A DNA stretch of 64,000 nucleotides from UTCFX2 sp963788145 (GCA_963788145.1 CAWBFQ010000007.1:806001-870000), one strand, 5' to 3'; positions 43,117-53,219 are shown, numbered from the stretch's first letter. Numbers and translations: made by a program. Notes: generated from the sequence alone by a model not told the origin.

Positions 43117-44535
43117 TTATATGGATTGATGTGGATGAATAAAGCGTGGTTGGGTCATATTCTCTGGCAAGAGCATCTCTTCGATTTGTTCTTTGCTCAG
43201 GTAGCCTTTTTCTAGCACAATCTCATAAACAGAGCGTCCGCTGGAAAGCGCAGCCTGGGCGATCTCGGTGCTTCTTTCGTAACCGAGCAAGGGGTTGAGC
43301 GCAGTTACCAGGCCGATGCTGTTTTCTACCTGACGTCGGCAAAATTCCCGGTTAGCCGTGATGCCATCGATACATTTCTCTGCCAGCGTCCGGCATGCCC
43401 GTCCCAACATATCCAAGGAGCGGAATAAGTTAAACGCGACCACCGGGAAAAAGGCATTCAACTCTAATTGACCGGCCTCGGCTGCCAGGGTGACCGTCAC
43501 ATCATTCCCGATCACCTCGAACGCGACTTGATTAACCACTTCCGGGATCACCGGGTTGACCTTGCCGGGCATGATGGAAGAGCCGGGGGCCATCGCAGGC
43601 AGGTTGATCTCGCCCAGACCGGCGCGTGGCCCGGAGGATAACAATCGCAAGTCATTGCAGATCTTCGACAGCTTCACTGCCACACGCTTAAGCACTCCAG
43701 AAAGCTGGACGTATGCGCCGGCGTCCTGGGTCGCCTCAACCAGGTTGGCCGCCCCAATCACCGGCACACCTGAAAACTGGCGAATATATTCGACAACCAG
43801 CCGGGCATAGTCGGGATGGGCATTTAATCCTGTCCCGATCGCGGTAGCGCCCATGTTGATTTCGCGGATCAACAATTGGGCCTCACCCAGGCGCTGGATA
43901 TCTTCCCCGACCGTCACCGAATAGGCTTCGAACTCCTGCCCCAGCGTCATCGGGACGGCGTCTTGAAGCTGAGTGCGGCCCATTTTGATCACATCCGAAA
44001 ACTCAATCCCCTTTCGATGAAGCGATTTATACAAATGTTCCATTTCCCGTCGCAAACCGTCCAATTTCATGCTTAGTGTCAGACGCAAAGCGGTAGGAAC
44101 CACATCGTTCGTGGATTGAGACATGTTCACATGGGTCAATGGATGCAAAAGGTCGTAACGCCCCTTCTGGTAACCCAGGATCTCGAGTGACAGGTTGGCG
44201 ATCACTTCGTTTGTATTCATATTGGTCGAAGTTCCCGCTCCGCCCTGGATCACGTCCACGACAAATTCGCTATGCAGTCTGCCGGCGATAATTTCATCAC
44301 AGGCAGAAGCAATTGCCTGAGCCAGGCGCGGTTCGAGCAGGCCTAATTCCAGGTTCGCCAACGCAGCGGCTTTTTTTATATAAGCCAGGGATTGTATCAG
44401 GCGCGGGTAATGCGAGATCGGGATCCCGGTGATCGCATAATTCTCCAATGCGCGCAGAGTTTGAATACCGTAATACCGGTCGGCGGGGACCTGGCGTTCT
44501 CCCAGGAGATCGTGTTCAGTTCGTGTGTCGGTCAT
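43117..44535 (-). CDS. aspA: Aspartate ammonia-lyase
   Basis: A 472-residue member of the aspartase/fumarase family. It has MTDTRTEHDLLGERQVPAD, then GGAGTSTNMNTNEVIAN, VNMSQSTNDVVPTA, and the signature GSSIMPGKVNPVIPEVVNQ with the catalytic Ser loop. PVIPE rather than the PTQ of fumarase C points to aspartase, which splits aspartate to fumarate and ammonia. Fumarate could serve as an electron acceptor. Intact, 20 bases after the methyltransferase stop on the same strand. Confidence 0.88.
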   Translation of the reverse strand: MTDTRTEHDLLGERQVPADRYYGIQTLRALENYAITGIPISHYPRLIQSLAYIKKAAALANLELGLLEPRLAQAIASACDEIIAGRLHSEFVVDVIQGGAGTSTNMNTNEVIANLSLEILGYQKGRYDLLHPLTHVNMSQSTNDVVPTALRLTLSMKLDGLRREMEHLYKSLHRKGIEFSDVIKMGRTQLQDAVPMTLGQEFEAYSVTVGEDIQRLGEAQLLIREINMGATAIGTGLNAHPDYARLVVEYIRQFSGVPVIGAANLVEATQDAGAYVQLSGVLKRVAVKLSKICNDLRLLSSGPRAGLGEINLPAMAPGSSIMPGKVNPVIPEVVNQVAFEVIGNDVTVTLAAEAGQLELNAFFPVVAFNLFRSLDMLGRACRTLAEKCIDGITANREFCRRQVENSIGLVTALNPLLGYERSTEIAQAALSSGRSVYEIVLEKGYLSKEQIEEMLLPENMTQPRFIHPHQSI

Positions 44536-44555
44536 TAGGTCTCATCTACTATCTG

Positions 44556-45332
44556 TCATGTAACCATCGTATTCGAATGGGCGGCAAGAACCAGATTGGG
44601 GCTGGTATTTGGATCGAATGGATTAGAGGTAAGGTCGCCAAAGACAGCTACATTTGCGAATCCGGCAACTTTAAGAGCATCCTCCAGCATCGCCTGGCGC
44701 TGAGGATACAGGCGGGTGCTACTGACCTTCTGCTGCCAGGGAGAAACCCCGCAGCGGGCAAGGGTGATGATGTGAAACGATATTAAGCCATCCGGGTCAA
44801 AATCATAGAAACGCACAAAAATCCATTCCTGGTTGCCTTCCGAATACGGTTCCGGATTCATCCAGCGCTCCTGGCGCGCCAGAACAGCATCAAAATTGCG
44901 GTTTTGGATGATCAGCAATCCTCCCGGGCGTAAACAAGCTTTGAAATCTCGCAGGGCAGAAGCAAGCGCAGCCTCGCTGAGCAGATGGGGGAGCGAATTC
45001 CCCAAACACAAGACCGCATCGAAACCCCAAAAACGATCTGCCAACTCACCAAAACCCGCAACCTGAAAATCGACCTGGACGCATGCAGCCTGGGCGTTTT
45101 GGCGCGCTTGCGCAATCATCCCGGCGCTCAAATCTGCTCCAGTTGAAAGGTAACCGCGTCGAGCCAGCTCGATCGTATGCATGCCCGTGCCGCAGGCAGC
45201 ATCCAAAACTCGAAGCGGGCGATCTTCAGACACAAGCGCGTGCAACTGGGTTTCGATGAACGGCATCTCCAGCGCCAGACGTCCTGGCCAATGGACGAAA
45301 TGATCGTAATCCGCGCTTAACGAGTCATACAT
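44556..45332 (-). CDS. SAM-dependent methyltransferase
   Basis: A 258-residue class I methyltransferase. The SAM loop reads LRVLDAACGTGMHTIELARRG (motif I, about residues 40-60), with GADLSAGMIAQAR (motif II) and LRPGGLLIIQNRNFD (motif IV/V). The opening YDSLSADYDHFVHWPGRL resembles glycine/sarcosine-type methyltransferases. ATG 45332 overlaps the stop of the desaturase (ATGTATGA), so it is preferred over 45365. The substrate is unknown. Confidence 0.8.
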   Translation of the reverse strand: MYDSLSADYDHFVHWPGRLALEMPFIETQLHALVSEDRPLRVLDAACGTGMHTIELARRGYLSTGADLSAGMIAQARQNAQAACVQVDFQVAGFGELADRFWGFDAVLCLGNSLPHLLSEAALASALRDFKACLRPGGLLIIQNRNFDAVLARQERWMNPEPYSEGNQEWIFVRFYDFDPDGLISFHIITLARCGVSPWQQKVSSTRLYPQRQAMLEDALKVAGFANVAVFGDLTSNPFDPNTSPNLVLAAHSNTMVT

Positions 45333-46350
45333 CTGTTGAGATAGCCCGGTTTCGGAATACATCAAAACCCACCATGCGCCCGGTATCCTCGTCCCATAGG
45401 CGCAAATTCAAAGAGCGCAAACTGGTCAGCAAGGTAAGTGGGCGCACATGAAAAACTTGATGTTCGCGATAGCATTTTGGCAGGTAATAATTGGGGATGC
45501 GGGCGTTCAAGTGGTGGATATGGTGAAAGCCGATATTCCCGCTGAACCACTGCAGCACAGCCGGAAGCTGGTAGAACGAGCTGCCATACAACCCTGCCTG
45601 GAAGAAATCCCACTTTTCATGCCGCTTCCAATAGGCGCCGTCAAAATTATGCTGGACATAGAACAACCAGACGCCAACCGAGGATGCCACCAGTTGGATC
45701 GGGATCTGGATCAGTAAGAACGCTTTCCATCCGATCCAGTACATCAGGCCGGCGATCAAGCCGGCCAGAGCCAGGTTGGTCCAGTAGACGCTCCAACGCT
45801 CGCGCTTACCAGCATTCGGGCGTGGAAAGCGGTGAAACAGCACAAATACCAGGAACGAGCCAACCGTGAACATAACCAGCGGATGGCGCATGACCCGATA
45901 GGTGAAACGTTTCCAATCAGGCAAAGCCAGGTATTCCTGGACAGTGAGCGTTTGAACATCGCCGACGCCGCGCCGGTCCAGGTCGCCGGCGGTGGCGTGA
46001 TGAATAGCATGGTCATGACGCCAGTGCTGATAGGGCGTGAGAGTGAGCAACCCGGTAATCCTCCCGGTGATATCATTTGCCCGACGGGATTTAAAGAAAG
46101 AACCGTGCCCGCAGTCGTGGAAGATGATAAATGTGCGCACCATAAAGCCAGCCGCCAGTATGGCCAGGGCGAGGGTCAAGAGGTAGGATACTTGCAGGCT
46201 CAGCACCATCAGGTACCAGAGCACAAAATACGGAATGATCGAATTCGCCAACTGCCAGATGCTGCGCCAGAGGTCCGGCAGTTGATAACCTGCCAGGACT
46301 TCCCGCAAGAGTGTCTTGTCATCAAAAGAAGTTTCTACCGACTTATTCAT
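45325..46350 (-). CDS. Membrane fatty acid desaturase
   Basis: A 341-residue di-iron desaturase with four or five helices and the three His boxes: HDCGHGSF, HWRHDHAIHH and GFHHIHHL. It introduces double bonds into fatty acyl chains using O2 and an electron donor. This is notable beside so many anaerobic-looking genes and suggests the organism meets oxygen. ATG 46350 has AGAGGTGAG directly upstream; the frame is open to 46374. It shares its stop with the methyltransferase start. Confidence 0.9.
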   Translation of the reverse strand: MNKSVETSFDDKTLLREVLAGYQLPDLWRSIWQLANSIIPYFVLWYLMVLSLQVSYLLTLALAILAAGFMVRTFIIFHDCGHGSFFKSRRANDITGRITGLLTLTPYQHWRHDHAIHHATAGDLDRRGVGDVQTLTVQEYLALPDWKRFTYRVMRHPLVMFTVGSFLVFVLFHRFPRPNAGKRERWSVYWTNLALAGLIAGLMYWIGWKAFLLIQIPIQLVASSVGVWLFYVQHNFDGAYWKRHEKWDFFQAGLYGSSFYQLPAVLQWFSGNIGFHHIHHLNARIPNYYLPKCYREHQVFHVRPLTLLTSLRSLNLRLWDEDTGRMVGFDVFRNRAISTDV

Positions 46351-46375
46351 CTCACCTCTACTCTCAAAATCCATT

Positions 46376-48049
46376 TTACTTCTTTTTTGAAATCGAGGAA
46401 ATCAGTTCAGGTAGAGGAACCAAATCATTTCGCTCGATATAGTCGCTGTAGTTTCCTGGATAATCCACCAGTCTGCCGTCTTCAATCACGATCAGCCGAT
46501 CCACCACCCGGTCCAGAAAATAACGGTCGTGCGAGATCACCAGCACTGTCCCGACAAATTCAGAAAGTGAAGCCTCGAGCACTTCTGCTGAGGCGATATC
46601 GAGGTTATTGGTTGGCTCGTCGAGCAGAAGGAAATTCGCTCCGGAGAGGACCAGCAAGGCAAGCTGGAGGCGGCTGCGCTCTCCTCCGGAAAGATCGCCG
46701 ATTTTTTGGATCGCCTGAGGATAGGTGAACAGATAGCGGATCAGGAACGCCACCGCGGAAGACTTGCTCAGGCTGCCAGCATTGCGAATTGACTCGATCA
46801 GAGTCTGGTTAAAATCGAGAGTCTCGTGCTCCTGGGCATAGTAACCGGTCTTTACGCTTGGCCCAAGGATCAATTCCCCCTGGTCTGGCGGTTCCACCCC
46901 CAGGATCATGCGCAGCAGCACAGACTTCCCCGATCCGTTCGGCCCAATCAAACCGACCCGCTCGCCATGCCGGATCACCAAATCGACCCGATTCAGGATC
47001 CGCCTGGGGCCGAAGGATTTGCTCACCTGTTTCAGCTCGAGCACTTTGTTTGAGCCGCGCCACCCGTTCAATTGCAGATCCATTTTACGCTGCTCCAGAA
47101 CGGGACGATCTATGCTATCTTTTTCAAAACGATCCAACTGTGCTCGCATGGACTTCAACCGGCTGGCAAATTTATCGCTAATTTGCACCCATTGGGCATA
47201 ACGCCTGGCCGCTTCTTCCATTCGCTTGCGCTTGCGTTCCTGGATTTCAAATAACTGCTCTTGACGCGCCAGGCGCTCTTCCTTATCCATAATGAATGAA
47301 GAATAATCGCCGATGAATGTGGAAAGCTTGCCATTTTCTATCTCGACGATATGGGTGACCACAGCGTCTAATAGATAGCGGTCATGGGAGATGATCACGA
47401 CTGCGCCAGGGTAGCCCTGGATCAGACGCTCCAGGTAAGATTTTCCCGGCAGGTCGAGATGGTTATCCGGCTCATCAAGTAATAACAGCGAGGGTTGAAG
47501 CAGCAGCAGGCGGGCCAATCCAACCAGTTTCTTCTGCCCACCCGAGAGCACGCCGAGCGGCTTGTCTAAATCGTCCTCCGGCAGGCCCAGGCCGAGCAGC
47601 AGCTGGCGCACCCTGCCGGGATAACTCTCGCCATTTAAAGCTGCATACTCATCCAACAGAGATTGCTGGCGTTTCAGGGCGCGTTCCAAGGCCTTCGGGT
47701 TGGCATAAACTTCCGGGTCGCCCAGGCCAAACTCAACCCGCTCCAACTCCACTTCGATTTCCGCCACACGCGGGTTACCTGCCAGGGCAGCCTGGAAAGC
47801 GGTTTGGGCAGGATCAAGCTGGGGATCTTGTGGCAAATACCCCACTGTCACCGCGCGCGCCCGTGTCACTGTTCCGCCAGGCTCGGGCGAATATTCTCCG
47901 ATGATGGTCTTAAACAGAGAGGATTTCCCGGCGCCGTTGGGTCCAATCAGGCCGATCTTCTGATCATGCTGAATTTCCCAACTCAGATCGCGAAAAACCG
48001 AGTGAGCGCCGAGGATCAGGGTGATATTGGATAGTTGAATTGAGATCAT
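46376..48049 (-). CDS. ABC-F family ATPase (translation factor or resistance type)
   Basis: A 557-residue protein with two ABC domains and no membrane helix. Walker A motifs are IGLIGPNGAGKSSLF and VGLIGPNGSGKSVLL, signatures VLSGGQKKLVGLARLL and DLSGGERSRLQLALLVL, and Walker B LLLLDEPDNHLDL and FLLLDEPTNNLDI. The linker between domains is charged and helical, as in ABC-F proteins that act on the ribosome. A TTG at 48097 overlaps the antiporter stop and would add 16 residues; ATG 48049 matches the family opening better. Confidence 0.9.
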   Translation of the reverse strand: MISIQLSNITLILGAHSVFRDLSWEIQHDQKIGLIGPNGAGKSSLFKTIIGEYSPEPGGTVTRARAVTVGYLPQDPQLDPAQTAFQAALAGNPRVAEIEVELERVEFGLGDPEVYANPKALERALKRQQSLLDEYAALNGESYPGRVRQLLLGLGLPEDDLDKPLGVLSGGQKKLVGLARLLLLQPSLLLLDEPDNHLDLPGKSYLERLIQGYPGAVVIISHDRYLLDAVVTHIVEIENGKLSTFIGDYSSFIMDKEERLARQEQLFEIQERKRKRMEEAARRYAQWVQISDKFASRLKSMRAQLDRFEKDSIDRPVLEQRKMDLQLNGWRGSNKVLELKQVSKSFGPRRILNRVDLVIRHGERVGLIGPNGSGKSVLLRMILGVEPPDQGELILGPSVKTGYYAQEHETLDFNQTLIESIRNAGSLSKSSAVAFLIRYLFTYPQAIQKIGDLSGGERSRLQLALLVLSGANFLLLDEPTNNLDIASAEVLEASLSEFVGTVLVISHDRYFLDRVVDRLIVIEDGRLVDYPGNYSDYIERNDLVPLPELISSISKKK

Positions 48050-48093
48050 CTGGTTATGCAGCCATCGTCGGATTTGCTGGCGAGTGATCCTGC

Positions 48094-49437
48094 TCAACGG
48101 CTGGTAGTTCTTTTTAATTCCAATGGTTCGACCAGCATCTCGTCCAACAGGCTGTCCGGCGGGATCAGCGCCTCAGCCTGCGGGTCCGCCTGCGCAACGG
48201 GGTATCCTTGCGGGCGAAGGCGGGCGAAATAAATCCACTCCAACAGTGGGGCAGTCATGAAAGTGGTGGTCAGCGTCATGATCACCATCATAGTGAACAA
48301 GGCTGGAGATAGCACGCCCAAATCCAGGCCGATGTTGAGCAACACCAATTCCATCAAGCCGCGCGTGTTCATCAGTACGCCCAGGGCGGCCGAATCTCGC
48401 CAGGGCAGGCCGCTCCAGCGAGCTGCCAGGGAAGAGCCGCCGAACTTTCCCAGCACAGCCACAAAAATGATCAGGAGAGTGAACAGCCACATCTCGAGGC
48501 CGTTGACCAAACCGATGCTGGCGCGCAGCCCCGTGAAGGCGAAGAAGATCGGCAACAGCAGCACCACGGCCAGGTCATTCAGCCGCTCCGCCAGGCCATG
48601 CACAATCAGGTTGCTTTTTGGCATCACCGCGCCAACCAGGAAAGCCCCAAAAAGAGCATGTACGCCGAGCCATTCAGTGGCCCAGGCAGAGAGAAGGACA
48701 AAAAGCAGCAGCAAAGCCAGCACATTATGAGTGATATGACCTTTGCGGTGAGTGTAGCGGTCAATCCAGGTCAGCGCCCGGCGAACCGGGTAAAACATCA
48801 CTCCCAGGTAAACCAGCAAACCGATGAACGACAGCCAGAGCGGAAGAGCTGTCTCGGAGGCGCGCACCAGCACAACTGCCACCGCCAGGATCATCCAGCC
48901 GGTTACATCATTGACCGCTGCGGCGGTGATCGCCAATGCACCCAGCGAAGTGCGCAGCAGATTGCGCTCGCTCAGGATGCGCGCCAGCACCGGGAAGGCG
49001 GTGATGGACATGGCTGCGCCAAGAAAGAGCATAAAATCGGTAAACCTGACGCCCTCTTCCGCAAGGCGCGGGTATAAGTAGAAAGATAATAGTACACCCA
49101 GCACAAACGGCGCAACAATGCTGGCATTGCTCACTGCAACCGCTGCTCGGGTTTGTCCACGTAAGATTTTTGGATCAAGCTCCAGGCCGACCAGGAACAT
49201 AAATAAAAGCAGGCCAAACTGGCTGATGGCGCTGAGATACCCCAGGCTTTCGGGAGGAAAGAGGGCAGCGCTCAGCCCGGGCGCCAGCCAGCCTAAGAGG
49301 GACGGACCGAGCAGGATGCCGGCTGCCATCTCGCCCATCACCTGCGGCTGGTGCAAGCGCCGAAAGAGAAAGCCAACCGTGCGCGCCGCTACCAGGATCA
49401 CGGCGATCTGGATCAAGAGAATTGACAGGTCTGTCAT
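48094..49437 (-). CDS. Monovalent cation/proton antiporter, CPA2 family
   Basis: A 447-residue membrane protein with about 12-13 helices of the Na+/H+ or K+/H+ exchanger fold. Markers are RRLHQPQVMGEMAAGILLGPSLLG, FLVGLELDPKILRGQ, the AVNDVTGWMIL pair with the ion-binding Asp, and GVLMNTRGLMELVLLNIGLDLG. There is no C-terminal TrkA domain. It exchanges cations for protons across the inner membrane. ATG 49437 is used; GTG/ATG 49461 is possible. Confidence 0.9.
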   Translation of the reverse strand: MTDLSILLIQIAVILVAARTVGFLFRRLHQPQVMGEMAAGILLGPSLLGWLAPGLSAALFPPESLGYLSAISQFGLLLFMFLVGLELDPKILRGQTRAAVAVSNASIVAPFVLGVLLSFYLYPRLAEEGVRFTDFMLFLGAAMSITAFPVLARILSERNLLRTSLGALAITAAAVNDVTGWMILAVAVVLVRASETALPLWLSFIGLLVYLGVMFYPVRRALTWIDRYTHRKGHITHNVLALLLLFVLLSAWATEWLGVHALFGAFLVGAVMPKSNLIVHGLAERLNDLAVVLLLPIFFAFTGLRASIGLVNGLEMWLFTLLIIFVAVLGKFGGSSLAARWSGLPWRDSAALGVLMNTRGLMELVLLNIGLDLGVLSPALFTMMVIMTLTTTFMTAPLLEWIYFARLRPQGYPVAQADPQAEALIPPDSLLDEMLVEPLELKRTTSR

Positions 49438-49541
49438 CAGTGCGCCTCCGAAAGGGATCAAGAAATCAAATTAATTATACCTTCCGAAAATAAAGAGAAG
49501 ATGTTGTTGAATCCGGCGATTCAAAAACATCTTCTCAGCAG

Positions 49542-49633
49542 CGGGGAGGACAGGATTCGAACCTGCGGCTGAGATTTATAGTCCCAGCAACCGCTTAGCA
49601 GGCGGCCCCAATCGACCACTCTGGCACCTCCCC
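49542..49633 (-). tRNA. tRNA-Ser (anticodon GCU)
   Basis: The reverse strand folds as a class II tRNA. The acceptor is GGGGAGG/CCTCCCC, the D-arm has CAGAGTGGTCGATTGGG, the anticodon stem-loop CCGCCTGCTAAGCGG gives anticodon GCU, a long variable arm follows (GCTGGGACTATAAATCTCAGC region), and the T-arm has GGTTCGAATCC. It reads AGC and AGU serine codons. The CCA end is not encoded. Confidence 0.95.
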
Positions 49634-49817
49634 AGGGCGGAGAGAATTCTACCATATGAAAAGCTTGATTGCAACCGGCGCGATGGTGATAAAAAATTCT
49701 GTACTCAGTTTGCCTTCGAATGCCCGATAGAAGGATTAAAACGCTTCCGGGCTGGTTTTATTGTCTTTCTTCAGCCGTGCATACTAATGAGGCAGGCGTA
49801 GCAAGGTGGATGTCATC
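49634..49817. other. Spacer between tRNA-Ser and lgt
   Basis: A gap of about 185 bases downstream of lgt and upstream of the tRNA, both on the reverse strand. I see no gene or clear terminator; it probably holds the tRNA promoter. Confidence 0.4.
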
Positions 49818-50675
49818 TTATATTTTATACTGCTCCGGCCCATTCGACAGAAACGGGATGTGGATATAGCCGTAGCGGGCCAGCAACCAGAGCATACCAA
49901 AGATTGCCATCAGGATCGAGATCAGGCGGGAAAAGCTCAGGTCTGTGCCGGGGATGCGCGGCTGGTCGGGGCGAAAGGCTTCGACCACAGAGCGCCCAAC
50001 GCCGGCCAACACCAACCAGCAGGCGAACAATGCGCCGGGTTTGAGCCGGTCGGGGTAGCGCCGGGCGAGCCAGAGCAAGAAACCGCCCGCGGCCAGGTTC
50101 CAGATCATCTCGTAGGCGAAGGTGGGGTGGAAGCGGGTGGTCTCGAGTGGGTATAGGCTCAGGTCATTGAAGGGCGGGATGCGGCTTTCAGCCCGGATAG
50201 GGATGCCCCAGGGCAGGTCGGTGGGCGGCCCGTACAGTTCCTGGTTGATGAAATTGGCCGGGCGGGCCAGGGCCTGGCCGATCAGCAAGGCAGGGGCGGC
50301 CGAATCAAGCAGCATCAGGATATCCAGTTTCTTGTTGCGGGCGTAAAGGTAGGCGGCTAACCCACCCAGCATGAACGCGCCAAAGATGTGCAGCCCGCCT
50401 TCTGGGATGGCGAGGATTTTGAGCGGAGTGTCGATGAAATAGCGACTGCCGCCCATGGTGGCGTTGATCACATACCACAGGCGCGCCCCGATGACGCCAG
50501 CAATCAGGACGATCGGCATAGCATCCCAGATCACTTCCGAATTGCCGCCATTGCGGTGCACCTGGCGGGCGGCGATCCAGGTGCCGATCAGAGCGGCGGA
50601 CATCAAGATCAGCCCATACCAGCGCAAAGCAAACTCGATCCCAAAGATTTTGAACGAGAAAATTACTGGGTCCAT
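49818..50675 (-). CDS. lgt: Prolipoprotein diacylglyceryl transferase
   Basis: A 285-residue inner-membrane enzyme with seven helices that adds diacylglycerol to the lipobox Cys of lipoproteins. The signature is clear: LIGQALARPANFINQELYG with GARLWYV and HPTFAYEM, and the GRSVVEAFRPDQPR segment. Intact. It follows the sulfatase-fold gene by 18 bases on the same strand. Confidence 0.95.
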   Translation of the reverse strand: MDPVIFSFKIFGIEFALRWYGLILMSAALIGTWIAARQVHRNGGNSEVIWDAMPIVLIAGVIGARLWYVINATMGGSRYFIDTPLKILAIPEGGLHIFGAFMLGGLAAYLYARNKKLDILMLLDSAAPALLIGQALARPANFINQELYGPPTDLPWGIPIRAESRIPPFNDLSLYPLETTRFHPTFAYEMIWNLAAGGFLLWLARRYPDRLKPGALFACWLVLAGVGRSVVEAFRPDQPRIPGTDLSFSRLISILMAIFGMLWLLARYGYIHIPFLSNGPEQYKI

Positions 50676-50693
50676 TGGATTTTCCTCTCTGTC

Positions 50694-52272
50694 TCAGTCG
50701 AGATAGCCCAGCTTTCGCAGACGCTGGAGCAACTGCGGATCGCTGATGGTCACCTGGCGGCGAGTCCAGTTTTGCGGCTGGCGCTGGCGCAGGGAGTCGG
50801 TAAAAAGGTCCAGGCTGGTGGAGAGTGGGTGCTTTTTCTGGGCGAGTTTGCCAGCCTGGCCTTGCTGCTCGGAGGGATCATCTAACAGGTGATACAGTAA
50901 TTCGTCATACCCCTCGATCTGAACCAGTTTTTCCAAAGCCTGGTTATAGGCGGCGCGGAAGGTAGAGCGGCTGAAGAACTTTTCCATGAGAAGCGGATTC
51001 CTCTTTTCGAGCATCCGGTTCACATTGTTGGGTGGGTAGGCTTCGCTATAGACTGCGGCTTGTGCATTGTGCGGCTCTAAGCGGGTCAGACTGAGCGCGT
51101 GCGGCTCGATTTGGCGCAGCTCCAACTCGGCGGTTGGCTTGGTCTGGGCCAGATCCAGCAGGGTGTGGAAAATTTGAGCCGTGGATACCAGCTTTTCGAT
51201 CCGCTTTCCTGCCTGGCTGCCGGGCCAGCGCATCATCAGCGGAACGCGGATCAACTCTTCGTGGACGCCGAAACCGTGACCCATCAATTGGTGTTCGCCC
51301 AGCATTTCGCCGTGATCGGCCAGAATGATCACGGCCGTATTCTCGCGATGATATCCCTCTGCCAGGCGATCCAGCAGTCCCGCCAACAGGTGGTCTTGAT
51401 ACGCCACCTCGGCGTCGTACATCTGGCTCAAGGCCTGCAATTCAATCTCGGAGAAAGGCTCTTCCATCGGCAGCAGCCAGCGTAAGGCCTGGGTGTTATC
51501 AGACGCGCATAAAATCACGTGCGGCCCTCTCCTCCTGGATCAACGGCGCGTGCCGGGAAATAAATGGCTCTGGGGCGCTGAGAGGAAGGTGGGTTTCGAG
51601 CAAGTTGATGAATACAAAATGGGGGTTTTCTTGCCCTGGGACCAGCTTCTTTTGAATAAAGCGGGATGCGTCTAGAATCGATTTGCGGGTATCGCCTTTG
51701 AAATGGGCATAGCGTGTCCAGAGTGGAACAAAGGCCGGGATCAAGGAGAGATCGAGCAGGCTTTCGGACTGGGCAAATGCGTTCTGGATCGGATAGGAGA
51801 TGCGGCGCAGCAATTGGGTGTAGCGCTCCCAGATCTGGCTGAGCAGCTTGATGGGGTGATGCAGGGCGCGGGAAGGGGTAGAAGGCACCGCGCCGCCGTA
51901 ATTATAGAATACGTCGAAACCACGTTTCAGTCCGTTGTTGATAACACCCACCAGTGGGTTATTGCAAAAGCCGCTGTTCTGATATCCCTCTTCTCGCAGG
52001 AACTCGGCAGCCGTGCGAAAATATCCGTCGAGCATATCGCCGGATTGGGTGGTCAGGTGTGTGGTCGGGAATTCACCGGTAAACATTGAAGCGTGAGATG
52101 GGATCGTCCATTGGGCAGGGGCGATGGCGCGCTCGAAGAGGACAGACTGGGCGGCGAACTCATCCAGATGGGGTGAGACGCCGCGGGTGTACCCGTAAGA
52201 GCCGAGGCGGTCATAGCGATGGGTGTCCAACACGATCCAGACGATATTCGGTTTTTGGGATGAATTTGGCAT
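50694..52272 (-). CDS. Sulfatase-fold hydrolase with Thr nucleophile, one frameshift
   Basis: Two frames (52272 to about 51500 and about 51518 to 50694) together give a 525-residue alkaline-phosphatase-superfamily enzyme. The first part has IVWIVLDTHRYDRLGSYGY (metal Asp) and AQWTIPSHASMFTG, where Thr takes the place of the Cys/Ser that becomes formylglycine. The second has VIILADHGEMLGEH (metal Asp-His) and VPLMMRWPG. An extra base near 51500 explains the break; removing it gives MRVYNTQALRW. With Thr it is more likely a phosphohydrolase or phosphotransferase than a classic sulfatase. Confidence 0.82.
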
Positions 52273-52445
52273 GATGAGACTGTTTTCCTTATAAGGGTTG
52301 GATGACCCGCCTCCTGAGTGGAACGGCCAACGAGAAAAAATTCTACCATACTGGTGGGATCAGGGCGAAATCAATTTCACAAATCATCCTGGGGCTGAAG
52401 GTTATTTTGATCCTTTCAAAACCACCGGTTTGTGATGAAGTATTA

Positions 52446-52454
52446 TGATATAAT
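52446..52454 (+). promoter_or_regulatory. Extended -10 promoter before the RRM gene
   Basis: TG-A-TATAAT (52446-52454) is a strong extended -10 element about 114 bases before the RRM start, in a 296-base gap between divergent genes. No convincing -35 is needed. It would leave a long 5' leader of about 105 bases, as often seen for cold-shock-type RNA-binding genes. Confidence 0.5.
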
Positions 52455-52567
52455 TCGGCGCACCCAATAAGCGGGTTTGTGTGAGCGCGCCGCCGAACCG
52501 ATTATAGGTTTGGTGGCATATTTTATTCTGGTCACGTGGCCAGGGAATCAGGATAGGAAAGAAGAGA

Positions 52568-52933
52568 ATGGAAGTAAAACTGTATGTAGGGAATCTTCCT
52601 TTTACCACGACAGAGGAAGAAATTCGGGCCTTGTTTGAGCAAGCAGGCCAGGTGGCGGCAGTTGACCTGATTAAAGATCGGGACACTGGCAGTTCGAAAG
52701 GATTTGCCTTCGTCACCATGGGTTCCCAAAGCGAAGCCGAAAAAGCGATTAATATGTACAATGGCTACAGCCTTGGAAATCGTGAGATGAAAGTCAATCC
52801 TGCCCGACCACGTGAGGATGCGGGGCGTGGAGGATATGGCTCTCGGTCTAACCAGGGTTTTGATCGTCGTCGCAGCGGCCCCCCCAAACGGGGCGGCAGT
52901 GATCGGCACGGCGGCTCATCTAACCGCTATTAA
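52568..52933 (+). CDS. RRM-type RNA-binding protein
   Basis: A 121-residue protein. Residues 1-80 are one RRM with RNP2 LYVGNL and RNP1 KGFAFVTM. The tail (about 85-121) is rich in Gly, Arg and Ser (RGGYGS, RRRSGPP, RHGGSS), like bacterial RRM proteins related to eukaryotic Gly-rich RNA-binding proteins. It is likely an RNA chaperone in cold or stress. The cold-shock gene follows 35 bases later. Confidence 0.93.
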   Translation: MEVKLYVGNLPFTTTEEEIRALFEQAGQVAAVDLIKDRDTGSSKGFAFVTMGSQSEAEKAINMYNGYSLGNREMKVNPARPREDAGRGGYGSRSNQGFDRRRSGPPKRGGSDRHGGSSNRY

Positions 52934-52968
52934 TATCATTTTTCAAAGATTCAGAAATGGAGTAGATT

Positions 52969-53181
52969 GTGGCAACAAATCGAGTCACCGGTACCGTGAA
53001 ATGGTTCAACAACAGTAAAGGTTATGGGTTCCTTGCTCAGGAAAACGGCGAAGATATTTTCGTTCATTATTCCGCAATCCAGGGTAGTGGCTACCTCAGT
53101 TTGCAGGAAGGTCAGCGGGTGGAATTTTCCATTACGCAAGGCCAAAAAGGTCTGCAGGCTTCGGAAGTGATCGTCCTTTAA
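52969..53181 (+). CDS. Cold-shock domain protein
   Basis: A 70-residue CspA-family protein beginning with GTG. It has GTVKWFNNSKGYGFL (RNP1-like), DIFVHYSAIQ (RNP2-like) and the closing LQASEVIVL. It binds single-stranded RNA and DNA and melts mRNA structures. It shares a transcript with the RRM gene and is followed by a terminator at 53220. Confidence 0.95.
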   Translation: MATNRVTGTVKWFNNSKGYGFLAQENGEDIFVHYSAIQGSGYLSLQEGQRVEFSITQGQKGLQASEVIVL

Positions 53182-53219
53182 TCCCTACAATGTAATAACC
53201 ATTCACGAGCTGAACGATC

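Noticed and set aside
45832..46728. 298-residue open frame on the + strand
   Set aside because: It lies opposite the desaturase and ABC-F genes, has no motifs and a composition typical of an antisense shadow.
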